Assembly (NCBI RefSeq): GCF_037975245.1
Contig: NC_092577.1
Span: 18,722,898 to 18,786,897 of the forward strand
DNA length: 64,000 bases
Source: Apostichopus japonicus
Taxonomy: Eukaryota; Echinodermata; Holothuroidea; Aspidochirotida; Stichopodidae
Direction of reading: 5' to 3'
In this document: piece by piece, positions 34,198 to 45,682 of the stretch
How the letters are laid out: every line of letters begins with the position of its first letter
Position numbering within the stretch: the stretch's first letter is position 1
Translations under genes and position numbers: made by a program
The notes under the pieces: model-generated
Database searches by the model: none
Seen by the model: the letters and a program-made list of their open reading frames with translations, nothing else
What the model was told of the DNA's origin: nothing

Positions 34198-34919
34198 CAG
34201 GGGCGTCGTGCGAAAATAAATTTTGTGGGTGCCCGTGAGCAGGTGATGACTATCTAAGCGGAGCGTCACCACAGGTTGGCGCGTAGCGTCCAAGAAATTT
34301 TTTCGTCTGGCAGACCCCTCAGATTGCAGGAAACGGCACTTCCCGTGCCTTATGGCAGTAAGCAACACCCCTAAAATTGATACCAATTTCCGGCAATTTT
34401 TTATTTTGGGAAATATTCTTCAAGGAAGTGATCGCCATTTATTCCTCAGTTTACCAATTCCTCGTCTCCCAGAAGCGCCCAAAATTTTAGAAATCGAAAC
34501 ATGTTTGTGTTGGCTGATCCATTATCGCCGCCCATGCCCGTGAGGAGTGGTGACTGGGTGAAGTAAAAGCTATGCCGTTTGAAAATATGGGCAGAGAAAG
34601 CGAAAGTAGCGAAACCTAAGGTAAAACATGCGATAACGAAGTGATTATTTTCCAGGTTAGTTGTGCCTGTATTTGAAATTATTAGTAATTTTTTTTTTCT
34701 TCGAAACTACCTATCCCGAATGGCATTACTTATCCCGATATGTCGTCTTTTAGGTGTGTGGAAAATCCGCAACGACCATCAAAGAGCAATTGACTATTAG
34801 GTCTATTTTTCCATTTCGAAAACACTTTTTGATTTAAAGTATAATTCAGTTTTTATGACACCCACAAAATTGGGAGGGGGGGCTGTGCCCACCGGGCCCC
34901 AATGGGCACGACGCCACTG
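34198..34919. mobile_element. hAT-like MITE, 722 bp
   Basis: The left end CAGGGGCGTCGTGC and the right end GCACGACGCCACTG are inverted repeats with one mismatch, and ATTTTGTGGGTG recurs inverted just inside. CAG...CTG ends are typical of hAT. The expected 8-bp duplication is not visible (GTAGCTGG against GTTTGGTC). No coding sequence. Confidence 0.55.
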
Positions 34920-36465
34920 GTTTGGTCATGCATATGTCAGGAACATAGTGGCTGGCAGTCATGTTCGCGGTCCGGCTCTAGGTAATGTAAGGAGCCGGGA
35001 TGCACCCCTGCCAACAGAGAGTGAAGAGCCATTGCAGAAAAGGAAGAAAACTCAGCAATTTGGGTTTTCCAAAGAAGCTCCTCTGTGAGACAGTTTCTTG
35101 AACTGTGGACGTCGGGAAACCTCTTTAGATTTAACAAATTGGTTGGTATAGGCCTAAGTTTTTGGTGACTATGATAATCGTAGCCTAAGCATTCATGCTG
35201 GCGTGAATGTATGTGCGCGTTTATGTTACGCCCAGCTTGTAAACACGATATCTCAAGAAGGGAAAGTCCATTTTCATATGTGGTGTGTAGAAGTACTACC
35301 CTGAGTACATGAAGCCTATTGGTTTTGGTGGAGGCAAAGGTCATTTGGGGCAACAATCAAAAAGCCTTGTAAACATAACGTTGCAAGAAGGGAACTTTGG
35401 AAAGATCGCATAGTTGGTATGTCATTTCACCACATTAACTAGTTGTTGGCGGAGGTACATGGTCGTTTGAGTTGACCAGGGGTCAAATTTGGAAAACCAT
35501 GTTTTACACAATATTTTAACAAGAACAGATGTCATATTATGTCTCTTGATGTATCACATTTAGTACAAGAAGGCTGTTGTTGAGGTCAATGGATGTTGCA
35601 GGACAGCCTGTGTGCTTTTCACTGTATTACTAAGATCAAGTATTTTGTACTATATATGTCACATTCATGAAGGAAACTGCTCGTGCTACATAATCGAAAA
35701 CGCAATGCAGTTCTTTATTCTGGTTAATTAAAGGAATGTTGGTGTTTTTGTGGTGCAAACAAAAAGTCCTTCCTTTCAGACAATGGTTTGTTATGTAAGT
35801 TATGGTAGGCAGTTCATAATTAAGGAACTGGTTAACTTCATCTTCAAGAAATAAGAGTTATAATAAAAATAATTTGACTGCCTTGTAGCTCTGTTTATTG
35901 TTGGCTCAGGCTTTGAAATAAGCAAAAATTGGTAACTCTTGTAATGCTCAATATTTTGGGGGATGAAAGATAATGCCATAGTTTGTTGGTGGGACTGAAT
36001 GACTTAATAATAATAACCGACATGACATTTTACAGGAATTATCTCCCAATCATCAGCATTTCGGTAGAGAGGATTTCTGGATAAAGTTTCAACCAATTCA
36101 GGTATTACTATACTTCCCCTCAGCCATTTGTGTCAATGTTTGAATTGTGTTGGATATTCTTCATTTTCAGTTTTAAATACGGCGTTCTCATTGGAGTCCC
36201 CTTTTGAAATGTGGGAGGCACATCTGAAATAAAGTGTGGATGGATATATGACGCTATCAATTTTTATTATATTTTCAAGAAACAGATATCATTGAAACTC
36301 CATTTACAGCAATTTCATTTATATCTAGGTTAGAGGGTACTTTTTGTGTATGTTGAGAGGGGCTTCATGTAAATAAGTAATTTTAATAACCTGTGATTGT
36401 TCATTAGTATTAATTGTTGTTGGACATTCATGGAAGAAAAATTCTAGGCCTGCTAAGATCGATGT
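34920..36465. other. Non-coding stretch with degenerate repeats
   Basis: Around 35200-35480 phrases such as GTAAACA, AAGAAGGGAA and GGTCATTTGGGG recur, like the divergent satellite-type repeats elsewhere in the window. No exon or RNA gene was recognised. Confidence 0.3.
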
Positions 36466-37551
36466 TTTCCCTTGGCCTTCAAAGCCGATAAAATACAATA
36501 CTACATAAGATTCTGAGAAATAACTCAAGGGACCAAAAGACTACTGAGAGGGTTTCTGAAAGTTAAACAAAAATGATATACTAACAATGATACGATCTCC
36601 ACTGATTGGTACAATGATTGTTGGTACTAGAGATTTGGAATCTCACAGACAGATTTTACAACATTATATGGCCGTTAAATTCTTAAAATATTACTTAACT
36701 TATCTTACGCGGCGCGTGCCGGCTCTCGGTTCCTTTCGTTACTGTGCTGACCTCCTTGCGTCACCAACAACGATGTCGGGAGTATCCCTCGTAGGCTGCT
36801 ATCCCGCGACTTGGTCAGGAGCAAAACCGTTCTCCACTGGTCCAATTTGACTCGTTTGTATCCCAAGGATGGCTTCCTCCTGGGTGAATTCCGAAAGCTC
36901 TGCCGAAGTCACGCCTGTCCCGGTTAAACGACGCACCTATCTGATAAACAATCAGTCCACCGGTTCCTCCGTCCGTCCCCTCGATAATAAATCTTGCAAC
37001 TCAGATGAATTACTTCCCACAATTCCCCTCCGCAGATTTACTGAGAAATTATGTTGATTCGGACTCGACTGGATAATTCAGATCGACAGAAAAATCACCG
37101 AAAATATGACTTCTTTATATTCAGCAGGGGTTTAATCTACCGAAACTTCTTTTCCAGGAAATCTGACGAAATTCATAACTTTCAGTCATGTCCCAATTTA
37201 GCTGCAAACTGACGAAATAATATCGAGAAACATCCATGTCTCGAAGATACGACCGATAGTTCAACGTTCATTGGTCGACGACATCCGGTCACCTGCTAGA
37301 AATAACTTCCCGTCACTTGAATACCGGCCTCACATATGTTCTGGAAACTTGTAATCGCTAATATCGAATAGCGCCATCATTTCTCGCCGCTTTCAGAAAG
37401 AACGCACACAGTAACGTCAGCTCCGAAAGGATTGCATAATGTTGTAATATTAGACACGGATATCAGTCACGACGAGTGACCTACTTATCACTCAGACCAG
37501 CGTATACACATAGGCCTACAGTGAATACACGTACAATGAATACAGTCGTTC
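36466..37551 (+). repeat. Repeat Y, uninterrupted direct copy of repeat X
   Basis: It matches X from TTTTCCCTTGGCCTTC to ACAGTCGTTC, includes the empty Kolobok site at TTACTTAACTTATC, and has a few small insertions relative to X. X and Y lie in the same orientation about 9.6 kb apart, bracketing the zinc-finger and polymerase relics. The ends are not TG/CA and no target duplication is seen, so LTR status is not supported. Confidence 0.68.
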
Positions 37552-38759
37552 AGGTGGATGTATAAATGCTGTGTGCACATCTGCGGAGAAATTCTAGCCT
37601 GGTGTGTGTTGGTGTCAATTCCTTTTTTTTTGGGGGGGGGGGCGGCAGGATTACTATCATATTGCAGTACTGTAAATTGGCATTATCATTCATAAGAGAT
37701 AAGTTGGAAAAAACAACAGATTACGTATGTTGTGAAATGTTTATTGAAAAATTTACTGACTTGTGGGCATTCAGGCAAAATATTTGGAATAATCGAGCCT
37801 AATATATACTATTTTCCAGGTTTAGTGACTTCTTTGCTGTAATATTTTGAGCTTAAGTAAATCTTATTCATTTTTTGTCACAAGTTTGCACAAATTCTGG
37901 CAATATTAAGAACACTTTCCCATAGCCAAAACAGACACAGAATAGGAAGACACTAACAAAATAGGTGTCCTTTAGGAGGTAACCTGTCATTGACAGGCTA
38001 GGGTAACTGGGTAATTTTGGAGACAGTAGGCCCTGTAGAGGATTGAAAGAAAAGCTTTCTCGGTATTTTCAAAGGCACAAATTCCTTCAAAGGACGTAGG
38101 CAAATTGCCTCTTGGGCTTCTCGTCGGCTTCATGTTCTGGCCTGGAAATGTGAAAACATGAAATCTCTTTAATAAATTATCAGGAGTTATTCAAAAGCAG
38201 TACACGTAATCATGCAATGCACTCTCTTTTCAAACCCCCTGCCCCCCCTCATCAGCCCCCTCCATACACATGAGAAGAAAAATTTTCTTGCATTCGTTAA
38301 CTAGTAAACACTGGTTTTTGCACCATGTGGCCAAATAAAAAACAGAATTGGTAGATAGGAGGATTAAAGGTACAGTACAGTAGGATCAGTGTAACTGTTA
38401 ACAATCTAGAAACAAAAAGCAGCCATGATATTTACACCTAAATTTGAAAATACAAAACTGACTTAATTTCAATTGCTTATTTCTGGGGGTATGGTGATAC
38501 TACAATAACGAGTTGTAAACTGTGCTCAATTAACACATACTGTAGGTGAAAAAATATCATATATAAAATATGCATAAACAACTGTGTAAAGCTATGTTTT
38601 GTTTCTTCATAGATAACCACATTTCATCCATGTCATGTTGAAACAAATACCCCCCCCCCCACACCATGGAACGCCTACTGGAGAAGTCATTTTGAAAGTT
38701 CTTTATGCAGACTTTTTTCTCCCTTTTTGGACACTTCACGTTCCTTCTGTTTTCTTACC
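37552..38759. other. Unassigned AT-rich stretch
   Basis: Contains a TTTTTTTT plus G run at 37622-37643 and scattered A/T-rich sequence. No supported gene. Confidence 0.3.
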
Positions 38760-40402
38760 GTTATGTAAACTTTAACAAAAGCCTAGCGACGCATCTTCAA
38801 AAAGTTCTTCACCACCTGTTGAAAAAGTTTCTCCCTTCTTTCCAATGTAAGTGGTTCTGAAATGTGCTTCCACTTTTGTGTGACCTCTCCACTTTCACAA
38901 ATGTTGTTCAGTAGTGCTATCTGTATGTTGAGATGCTGAAAAGGGGAGTTGCTCATACAATCAGCTCCATTGCTTTGACAACAAAAAGTCCGCCTGTGTT
39001 CTGTTTGTCCAGCCAGACTTTTGTATATGCCACAAATGTTGGTGCATCTTCCACACTATTTCCTCCCCAAGACTTCAGTACTTTTACAAATGCAGCTGCC
39101 GTCTGATTTTTTTATACACCTGTAACGTTTAAGTTACTTGGCTGGAATATATCCAGAGCAGTAGCGGAGAGCTTGCTCTTTGTTTTTGTCCATTGTTACA
39201 TCCTTTGACAGCTGCACCTGTGCTGGCATATCTTTGTCCATCATTTCATGCATAAGTTGCTTGAAGATTTGCTCCACAAAGTGGGCAATTTCTTCTTTGT
39301 ACGTAGAGACTGAAACTCTTGCCACATTTGTCCTTTGCATTCCTCAGTCCATGCTTGTCCTCTTACAACTGATACCACCTTTTTCCAGTTTTGCTGTTAC
39401 TTTTGTTTAGAAAGCAGTAGCTTCATAACTTCGAATAGAATTCCGTACACAGGATGCTAGGTGATTCACTTTAGCCACCATGGGAGTCTGCATTTCAAAC
39501 AAGGGTGAAGTGAAAACCAAATCCACAGCTGTTTTTCATAATGTTGAACTGTTAATGCTGCATGTTCTTTTCCATCCTCCTTTTTGGACACTTCATCCCA
39601 CCTGCAATAGAAAAAACCTGGAACATGTGAAATTTGTTGAGTGACCAGTAAACTTAGCATAAAGGACTACTTCAATTTGGGGCACTGCGGCACTTTTACT
39701 TTAGAATTTAGTGTCTATGTAAACACAATCTTGCCTGAGTTGGGACATATATTCTGTCTGAAAGGGGGGGGGGGGAGCCGCCTGCCTTGTACGCCCATGC
39801 CCAAGAGATGAGCATTTCACAACTAAAATCCTCCGTACTGAAGTTGAACACTACTAAAAAACCCATGTGGATGTCAGCATTGCTACATGTTTCTACAGAG
39901 TTAACTTATAGGATTAGGCCTAGCAGTAGCACTTAGTGTAGGTCTCAGGGTTGCATTGTGTAGGTGTAGCTAAGGTTTGAAAGATCATACTTCGTCTGAG
40001 AATGGCTTCTGCATTAGCTACCGAACGAAAATTATAACTAACCTGCAACTTGTTGATTTATTGGAACATCTGTTCGTGAGGAAAGTCGTATGCAACTTTC
40101 GCAAAACCAGTCCCCATGTACATCAATGAATTTGAAACAGTTCATGTCAAAGTATTTTATAGTGCAAGTTGGCTCACATCAAACTATTGTATCTTCTAGG
40201 GAAGGCAGTCTGCAAATTCATACACTACAACTTTCCTGATTTTTTCGGACCCTGTGACGTCCATAATCGCCACCCAAAAATCTTCAAAATCGCTTAAGTC
40301 ATCTTCAAAATTGTCAAATCCTGTACCGCTTTCGCTACTTTTCATGGACGCCATTCTCAATGCTCGTTGTTTGGCGTCGCGTCTTTGACTATTACGTAAC
40401 AA
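38760..40402 (-). pseudogene. Decayed multi-exon gene with a PHD-like exon, unnamed marine-invertebrate family
   Basis: The minus-strand first exon opens at ATG 40345 (MASMKSSESGTGFDNFEDDL, SDFEDFWVAIM). An upstream AG is followed by CTIKYFDMNCFKF and GDWFCESCIRLS, the second half of a PHD-type zinc finger, ending at a donor (GCAG then GTTAGT) near 40043. Between 39340 and 38760 pieces in changing frames read VTMDKNKEQALRYCSGYIPA, SWGGNSVEDAPTFVAYTKVW, LDKQNTGGLFVV and ESGEVTQKWKHISEPLTLER, with in-frame stops. The ALRYxxGYIP and W-x-GGLF pattern recalls proteins of unknown function often linked to transposons in fish and invertebrates. Not intact. Confidence 0.45.
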
Positions 40403-41689
40403 ACAACCAAAAATTCACGAAGGCACTCCGAAGAGTTTCGATGCCCATATATGGTCATGGTAGGTCCTGCTGATAGGTTGACAGATGTTACGACTGACAC
40501 ACGCTAATGTGTTTGCGTGACCTTGTTCCAGCAAACGTCACTTCAAAGGGAGCACCTTCGAGCTCTCTCCAGTTACAGTAGCAGCTCCCTGATCAGACGA
40601 TGTAAAAAACCACCAGCTATGCATTTTTAAATAAGGGCCACAAATGATTTAAGAGTGGGCATAGATGGGGAGTATGTTACAAATTAAGTTCATTTTGGAC
40701 CTTTAAAAAACCTACATTTTCATATTTGAAACCTTTAAAAACATTAATTATGTTGAACAGCTGCTGGAGATCTGCTATAGTCTTGCTCTGCTCTTTCACT
40801 TGTTCCTATGTCACATCTCTCATAGACAATTCCACCCCATGCTTGGTTGTGCATATTACTTGATAGCAATTACAACAATATGCGCCGCACATGACATGTA
40901 GGTAAAGCACTGGTGGATGATAAAATAGTCTAGTGATTAACATTGATCAATTCTTTCTGAAAATTAAAGCAGACAACATGCAGTCATAAATTGCAGCAAT
41001 TTTTTGGGTTACATGTGTTTTTACAGATTGCCTAAAAGCAAGCAATATATTTCAGCTCATACTATGCAAGTGCTCTTTGCAAACTTCAAGGAGAATGTAC
41101 ACAATAACTTTGTTGTTTAAACTGTTGGTATATTCTAGTTCCAAGAATGTACTATATCCCTAAAGAAATCATAAATGTCACTTCCAGTGTCAGATTTCCA
41201 GTGTTGGACGTATAAAGAACATAATTTTGTAAGTGTACAATATTTTAAATGACAGTTTTTGGTAATGGTTTGGTTATAGTGAAAATCTTTTAAATTAGCC
41301 TTATTTGTTGTTTGAGGTGGGTCTGCATCACCCCATGATCAAAATGCATATATTGGTAAAAAAAACTCCAGTTTAAAAAATAGAATAGTGAAGAAACCAT
41401 GAAGAATATGAATGACAAAGCTCCCGAATGACTGAATTTTACAGATTTTTGGGTATAATTTGTAGATTGCATTCCCTGGGATTTGGTTATCTAACCCAAA
41501 TTGAATGTTATTCCCACATTGTTAAGTAGATAAGGGCAGTACCATCCTCTTTCGGTCAGAAATAAGCTGTATTTTTGTGGCTAGTTACTTGCATGTACAA
41601 ATATTGAAAAAACTTTGTTAAATAGATGGCAGTATTGAATCCCCACACTGACCAATCAGAAACTCTGCACCTGGTATAGAAGCAATAGT
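40403..41689. other. Unassigned AT-rich stretch
   Basis: No exon, RNA gene or repeat was recognised in this interval on either strand. Confidence 0.3.
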
Positions 41690-42790
41690 GCCAGGCCCCA
41701 CATAGACCAGTGCAAGGGGTGGAGAGAGAGGGAAATCCCCCCACCCCACGGTCCCAGCGCCGTCCGGATTTGATACGACCAAATGGAAAGGCAGGGGGGA
41801 GGCTCCAGAATGTCGATTCCGACCGGAACGGATAGATCGTCCGGCTCGCAGAGAGTGGCACCCGACGTGGTGCGCACACAAAGATGGGCTCCGGAGCACC
41901 CGGGTCCGGCGAGACTCCATGGGGAGTCCGGAACCGAAGTTCCACTCCGAGGCCGGTCCGGAATCCGGGAACCGGAGCTGCAGTCGAGTGCTGGGTCCCC
42001 AGACCGGGGAAGCAGGCGCAGGAGCCCGGTCCGCAAGTCTTCTAGACGGATCCAGAGCCGGGACCCGATGAGACTGACGACTGCTGGGTCCCCAGACCAG
42101 GGTAGCAGGGGCAGAAGCCCGGTCTGCAGATCTTACCGGATCCAGCGCCGGTCCCGAAGCCGGGAGCCGACGACTGGCAGGGGTGGTAGTGGCAGGGCAG
42201 GGGTGGTGGAACGGGGTGGCAGGGGCAAGCGCACAGTCGGAAAAGAGAGCCGGTCCCGAACGAGGTCCCCATGGCGAATCCTCACCCTCTTCCGATGACG
42301 GGTTCCGGAAAACCAAGAGGAGAAGCCGGTCCCAATGATGGCGACAAGAGGATGGCTCGTTTAACAGGCCTTCTACGCCCCTGCTAGAGGAGGAACAACA
42401 AGGACGGCCACCGAGCACAGACGTCGTTGCCGAGGGGCGATCGCGACCCACGATCAATCCCAGACCCAGGGATAGAACCAGATTTAATCCCCGGTGAGGC
42501 CTGGACGACGAGGTCGACCCCCTAGATTTCGGGGTTTCAGAGGACGGTTACTCCCGCTTCCCAGAGAATGGAGAGGCTCCTACATCGGGGGGGGGGGGGA
42601 TGTTGCCCGGAACTAACAGCTCGAGCTGCGTAGATCTTCCGGAGACACCCAGGGTTCGAGGGACCGAGACCACAACGCCCGGCCCGTTTTTCCAAACTGA
42701 CAACAACAGGGGAAACTTCAACCCGCCCAAAGTCCACCATGCCGGTGAACGCTCCCTCTTACGACAGATTCGAGTCGATTGCCTTTCAAT
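41690..42790 (+). other. GC-rich, Arg/Ser-rich degenerate coding-like block
   Basis: GC content rises sharply here. One plus-strand frame is open for 171 codons (41783-42298) and reads as an RS-like protein (for example GSPDRGSRRRSPVRKSSRR). It contains two diverged ~96-bp direct repeats starting CTGGGTCCCCAGACC at 41991 and 42088. Another frame later reads GLDDEVDPLDFGVSEDGYSR before a run of G at 42589. It could be the gag end of a DIRS-type or other retroelement cut by the LINE-A copy at 42.79 kb. I could not identify it, and open frames exist on both strands. Confidence 0.35.
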
Positions 42791-44425
42791 TGTTTGTAGT
42801 TTGTTTTGTGTAGCTTTGTTGCGTGGTTTTGGTTTTTCGTAGGTGCGGCTCGCCGTCACAGCAAAATCGTATTCTTGAGTTTTTCGGTGGAGGCTAAGGT
42901 CGTCCCCGGACAATTTTTTTTTTTCAGTTTTGCGTTCTGTTGGTTTAAAGGTCCTGGAGAGGTTGACGCGCTTCAGCGTGAACCTCTCCGGGGTATTAAT
43001 GTTTTTGATAATCGCTGCCCGCGTCCGAGGCGTCCATGTGTTGGAGGGAGTTGAGGGACTGAAGGTCACACCGTATGACAGTTCGGTGTGGGTGACAGTC
43101 CTCCATCTCGCTGTGGACATGTCTGAACAGGTTGTTGTGCGGACACTGGGGCGTTTTGGGAAAGTTACCGGCTACGAGGAGCCGGAATTCCTTGAATGTA
43201 AAGGTGTCAAGACCGGGACTAGACGAGTTAGAATCGAACTCAAGTCCGATATCCCCTCCACCTTGTGGGCTAACGGGCACAGGGCACACATTGCATATCC
43301 GGGCCAGCCTCGCACTTGTTGGAGGTGTGGGCTGGAAGGGCATGAGGCCGGATTGTGCCCGAACAAGCGGTGTAGCCGCTGTTTACAGGTTCGGTATACC
43401 CTGGCCGAGTGTAAAGGGGATACCGTGTGTAACTCGTGTGGGAAAACGGGCCATCTCGCCCGTTTATGCCCAGACCGCTCATACGCCGCGAGAGTGGCTA
43501 CGGGCGTGGTTGAAGCGGTTCCCGTCCCGGCCTCTGACACCGTACCACCTGATATCGCCCCAGTGTCCTGTCATCGCCCCAGTGTCCAACACTAGCGCCC
43601 CGGTGGAGGCTTTGTTACCCCTTTCGTGTCCGACCTTTTCCCTTATCGAACTTGCCGAGACTGCCAGCCTGCCCACTGAGGCAGAGCAGGACAAAACGGC
43701 GGAGATGGTACTAGCGGAGTGGCATGCGGAGGAGGATGCCGCTTGTACTGGTCCACCGGTAGCTACGCCCGCTATCGGTGATACTAGTCGGGCCCCGAGT
43801 CAACCGGCCCAAGAGACATTAAGTGGCGCAGATTCTGACTCGCCAATGGAGGACTGCACTACAGCCTTATTAGTTGTGGCTAAGGAGTCCTCCGATTGGT
43901 TTGATGAGACGAAACAGGCCACTGATATCTCATTGACTCGAGTGGCCCTTCCACCCTACCCGCAGCCGCTTCCGCTATACCGGACACGATGGTCGCTAGT
44001 GGACCTCCTGTTCCTGACAGGGAGGTCCACTCGATCAAGGTTGACGAGGAGCTAAGAACTGCTCGCTCGTAAGAAAAGGGGGGAACACTGCTAGGGGCCT
44101 GAAAAGACCCATGTTCGGAAAACTTCGGAGTTAATGCGCAGGCCTGTTGTTTACTATCGGGACGGCGTACCCCGGATGAAGTTTTGGAGTGGGTTAGTTG
44201 TTAGGTGTGGTCGTTACATAATATGGGTTGTAGGGTTCTCTTTGTGGTTTGGAGTTGGCTTTTTGGGGCTGGTTTGAAGAGCTTTATTGTTTTGGTTTGG
44301 AGTTAGCCCTTTGGGTCCGTGTTCTTTTCACGTCACGTTGAACTCTACATTGTATTCATATGTGGGTGAGAGGTTTCTGTTTGTGGGTTTTCAGTTGGAT
44401 TTATGGTGGTTGTTAAACAGACTGG
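42791..44425 (+). mobile_element. LINE-A ORF1-only derivative, copy I
   Basis: Partial 5' UTR, ORF1 from about 42870, the deletion junction at 44131-44137, then the 3' UTR, which stops at GTTGTTAAACAGACTGGG before the usual terminus because the DIRS block follows. ORF1 carries GVHVLEGVEGLKVTPYDSSV, the RRM-like part and three CCHC knuckles (GLCPNKRCSRCL region intact here), with frame changes near 43015 and after 43560, where an 18-bp block (CATCGCCCCAGTGTCC) is duplicated. At the junction the frame reads MRRPVVYYRDGVPRMKF, the C-terminus of ORF2 directly after the ORF2 start codon. Confidence 0.8.
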
Positions 44426-44465
44426 GAAACAAACTACAAAACAAACTACAAAAACGTGCAACGCA

Positions 44466-45606
44466 ACGTGCTTACTTTTTCGCCACGGGCTCGCCCGGGA
44501 CGAGCACACACTATGCCCGCAGTGCAGATCTTGCACTCGGCGGGACGCCTGTTCCATCTACGTGACCTTCACGCAGGCTAATTGGAAAGAAACGGAAGCC
44601 TGGCTGGAGGCTAAACGTCAACGGCTTCAGCTCCAGCCGGATCACCTTCCACCCACGTCACCGGACCAGGCTGATCCGCAGTCCACGATAAACCGCCGGA
44701 TAACACACCGCGAACCCCGCGGACCACCGATTTCAACCCGAACCCTAAGGAAAAGGTCAAAACAAAGACCTGTAACAGAGCCAAAGGGAAAGCACCGAAA
44801 GTCAGTTCGGTTGCTAAGGGTAGGGCCGCTCCCACTGCGGGAGCCTCAGTTGAGCCCTCCGACCCTCAAGACCAGACAAACAGGTCTGCATTGGTTCCGA
44901 AGGAACCAGGGACACGTAGCCGCTCGCCGTCCTTCCTCAATACCCGATGAGTTCTCAGCAGAGTCGGACATAGGGTTTCGGAGAAACGCCCGACCGCTAC
45001 ACGCGGAAAAGAAACGCCGCAGAACCGCGGAGGCACCGCCCCCGCCTACAGGACCGCCATCCACCGATTGTGCGTGGCTGCTCTCGAAGCTGACATCGGT
45101 TCTATCGCCGCTGGTCCGACACCTGACCCCCGCGACGGCAAAACCGGTCCCAGATCAAGTGGGACCAATAGTCGACATCCCGACAAAATACCCCGTCCGT
45201 ACCCCCACGGGTCCCGAGGAACCTTTCCTCTATCGTTCCGGACCCCGACGCTTTGGAGCACCAAGCTTCCGAAGCATTTTCCGAACTCGGAGACCCCCTC
45301 GGGACTTCGAGGGCGATCAGTTCCCCGAAGCGGAATCGGAAGAGGAGGTGGAACCGCGGGGTACCACCCGATCTGGTCGCGAAAGCCGCGGAAATCTTCA
45401 GACAACGGTTGGGGTTCGAGGACTCCCCAGCGGGACCCTCGGCCCCAAAATCATTGTCAAAACTGCGTTCGACAAACGAAACGCCAGAGGACGATGTCAC
45501 CTCCATCCCTGTGGACCCACTCTGCTTCGAGCGAGTGGAGATCTTGCAAAAACAACGGAGGTGTACGGCCTTCCTTGCTAAGCAGGACAGCACTCCGGGT
45601 GCCTGA
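44466..45606 (+). pseudogene. DIRS gag-like ORF, first part
   Basis: It begins in RHGLARDEHTLCPQCRSCTR and TFTQANWKETEAWLEAKRQR, the cysteine-bearing N-terminus usual for DIRS gag, then a long proline- and arginine-rich region. The downstream coding continues in another frame (VPPDLVAKAAEIFRQRLG, then PVDPLCFERVEILQKQRR) and stops with TGA at 45606. At least one frame change is needed, so this copy is broken. The three overlapping open frames arise from the high GC content. Confidence 0.6.
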
Positions 45607-45682
45607 GTAGACCTGGCAGAATCTCTTCCACCCTCCTTCGATCCCTAGGGACGCGACAGACCGCCTTCAGGCGGAACAAGGT

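Noticed and set aside
36466-37551. Long terminal repeats of a polymerase-bearing LTR element (X and Y)
   Set aside because: No TG/CA ends, primer site or target duplication; kept only as direct repeats.
41618-42457. 279-codon minus-strand open frame
   Set aside because: Proline-, arginine- and serine-rich in GC-rich DNA with competing open frames on both strands; the antisense of tandem repeats explains it.
45102-45593. Minus-strand open frames of 119-163 codons within the DIRS region
   Set aside because: They are antisense shadows of the DIRS gag coding strand in GC-rich sequence.
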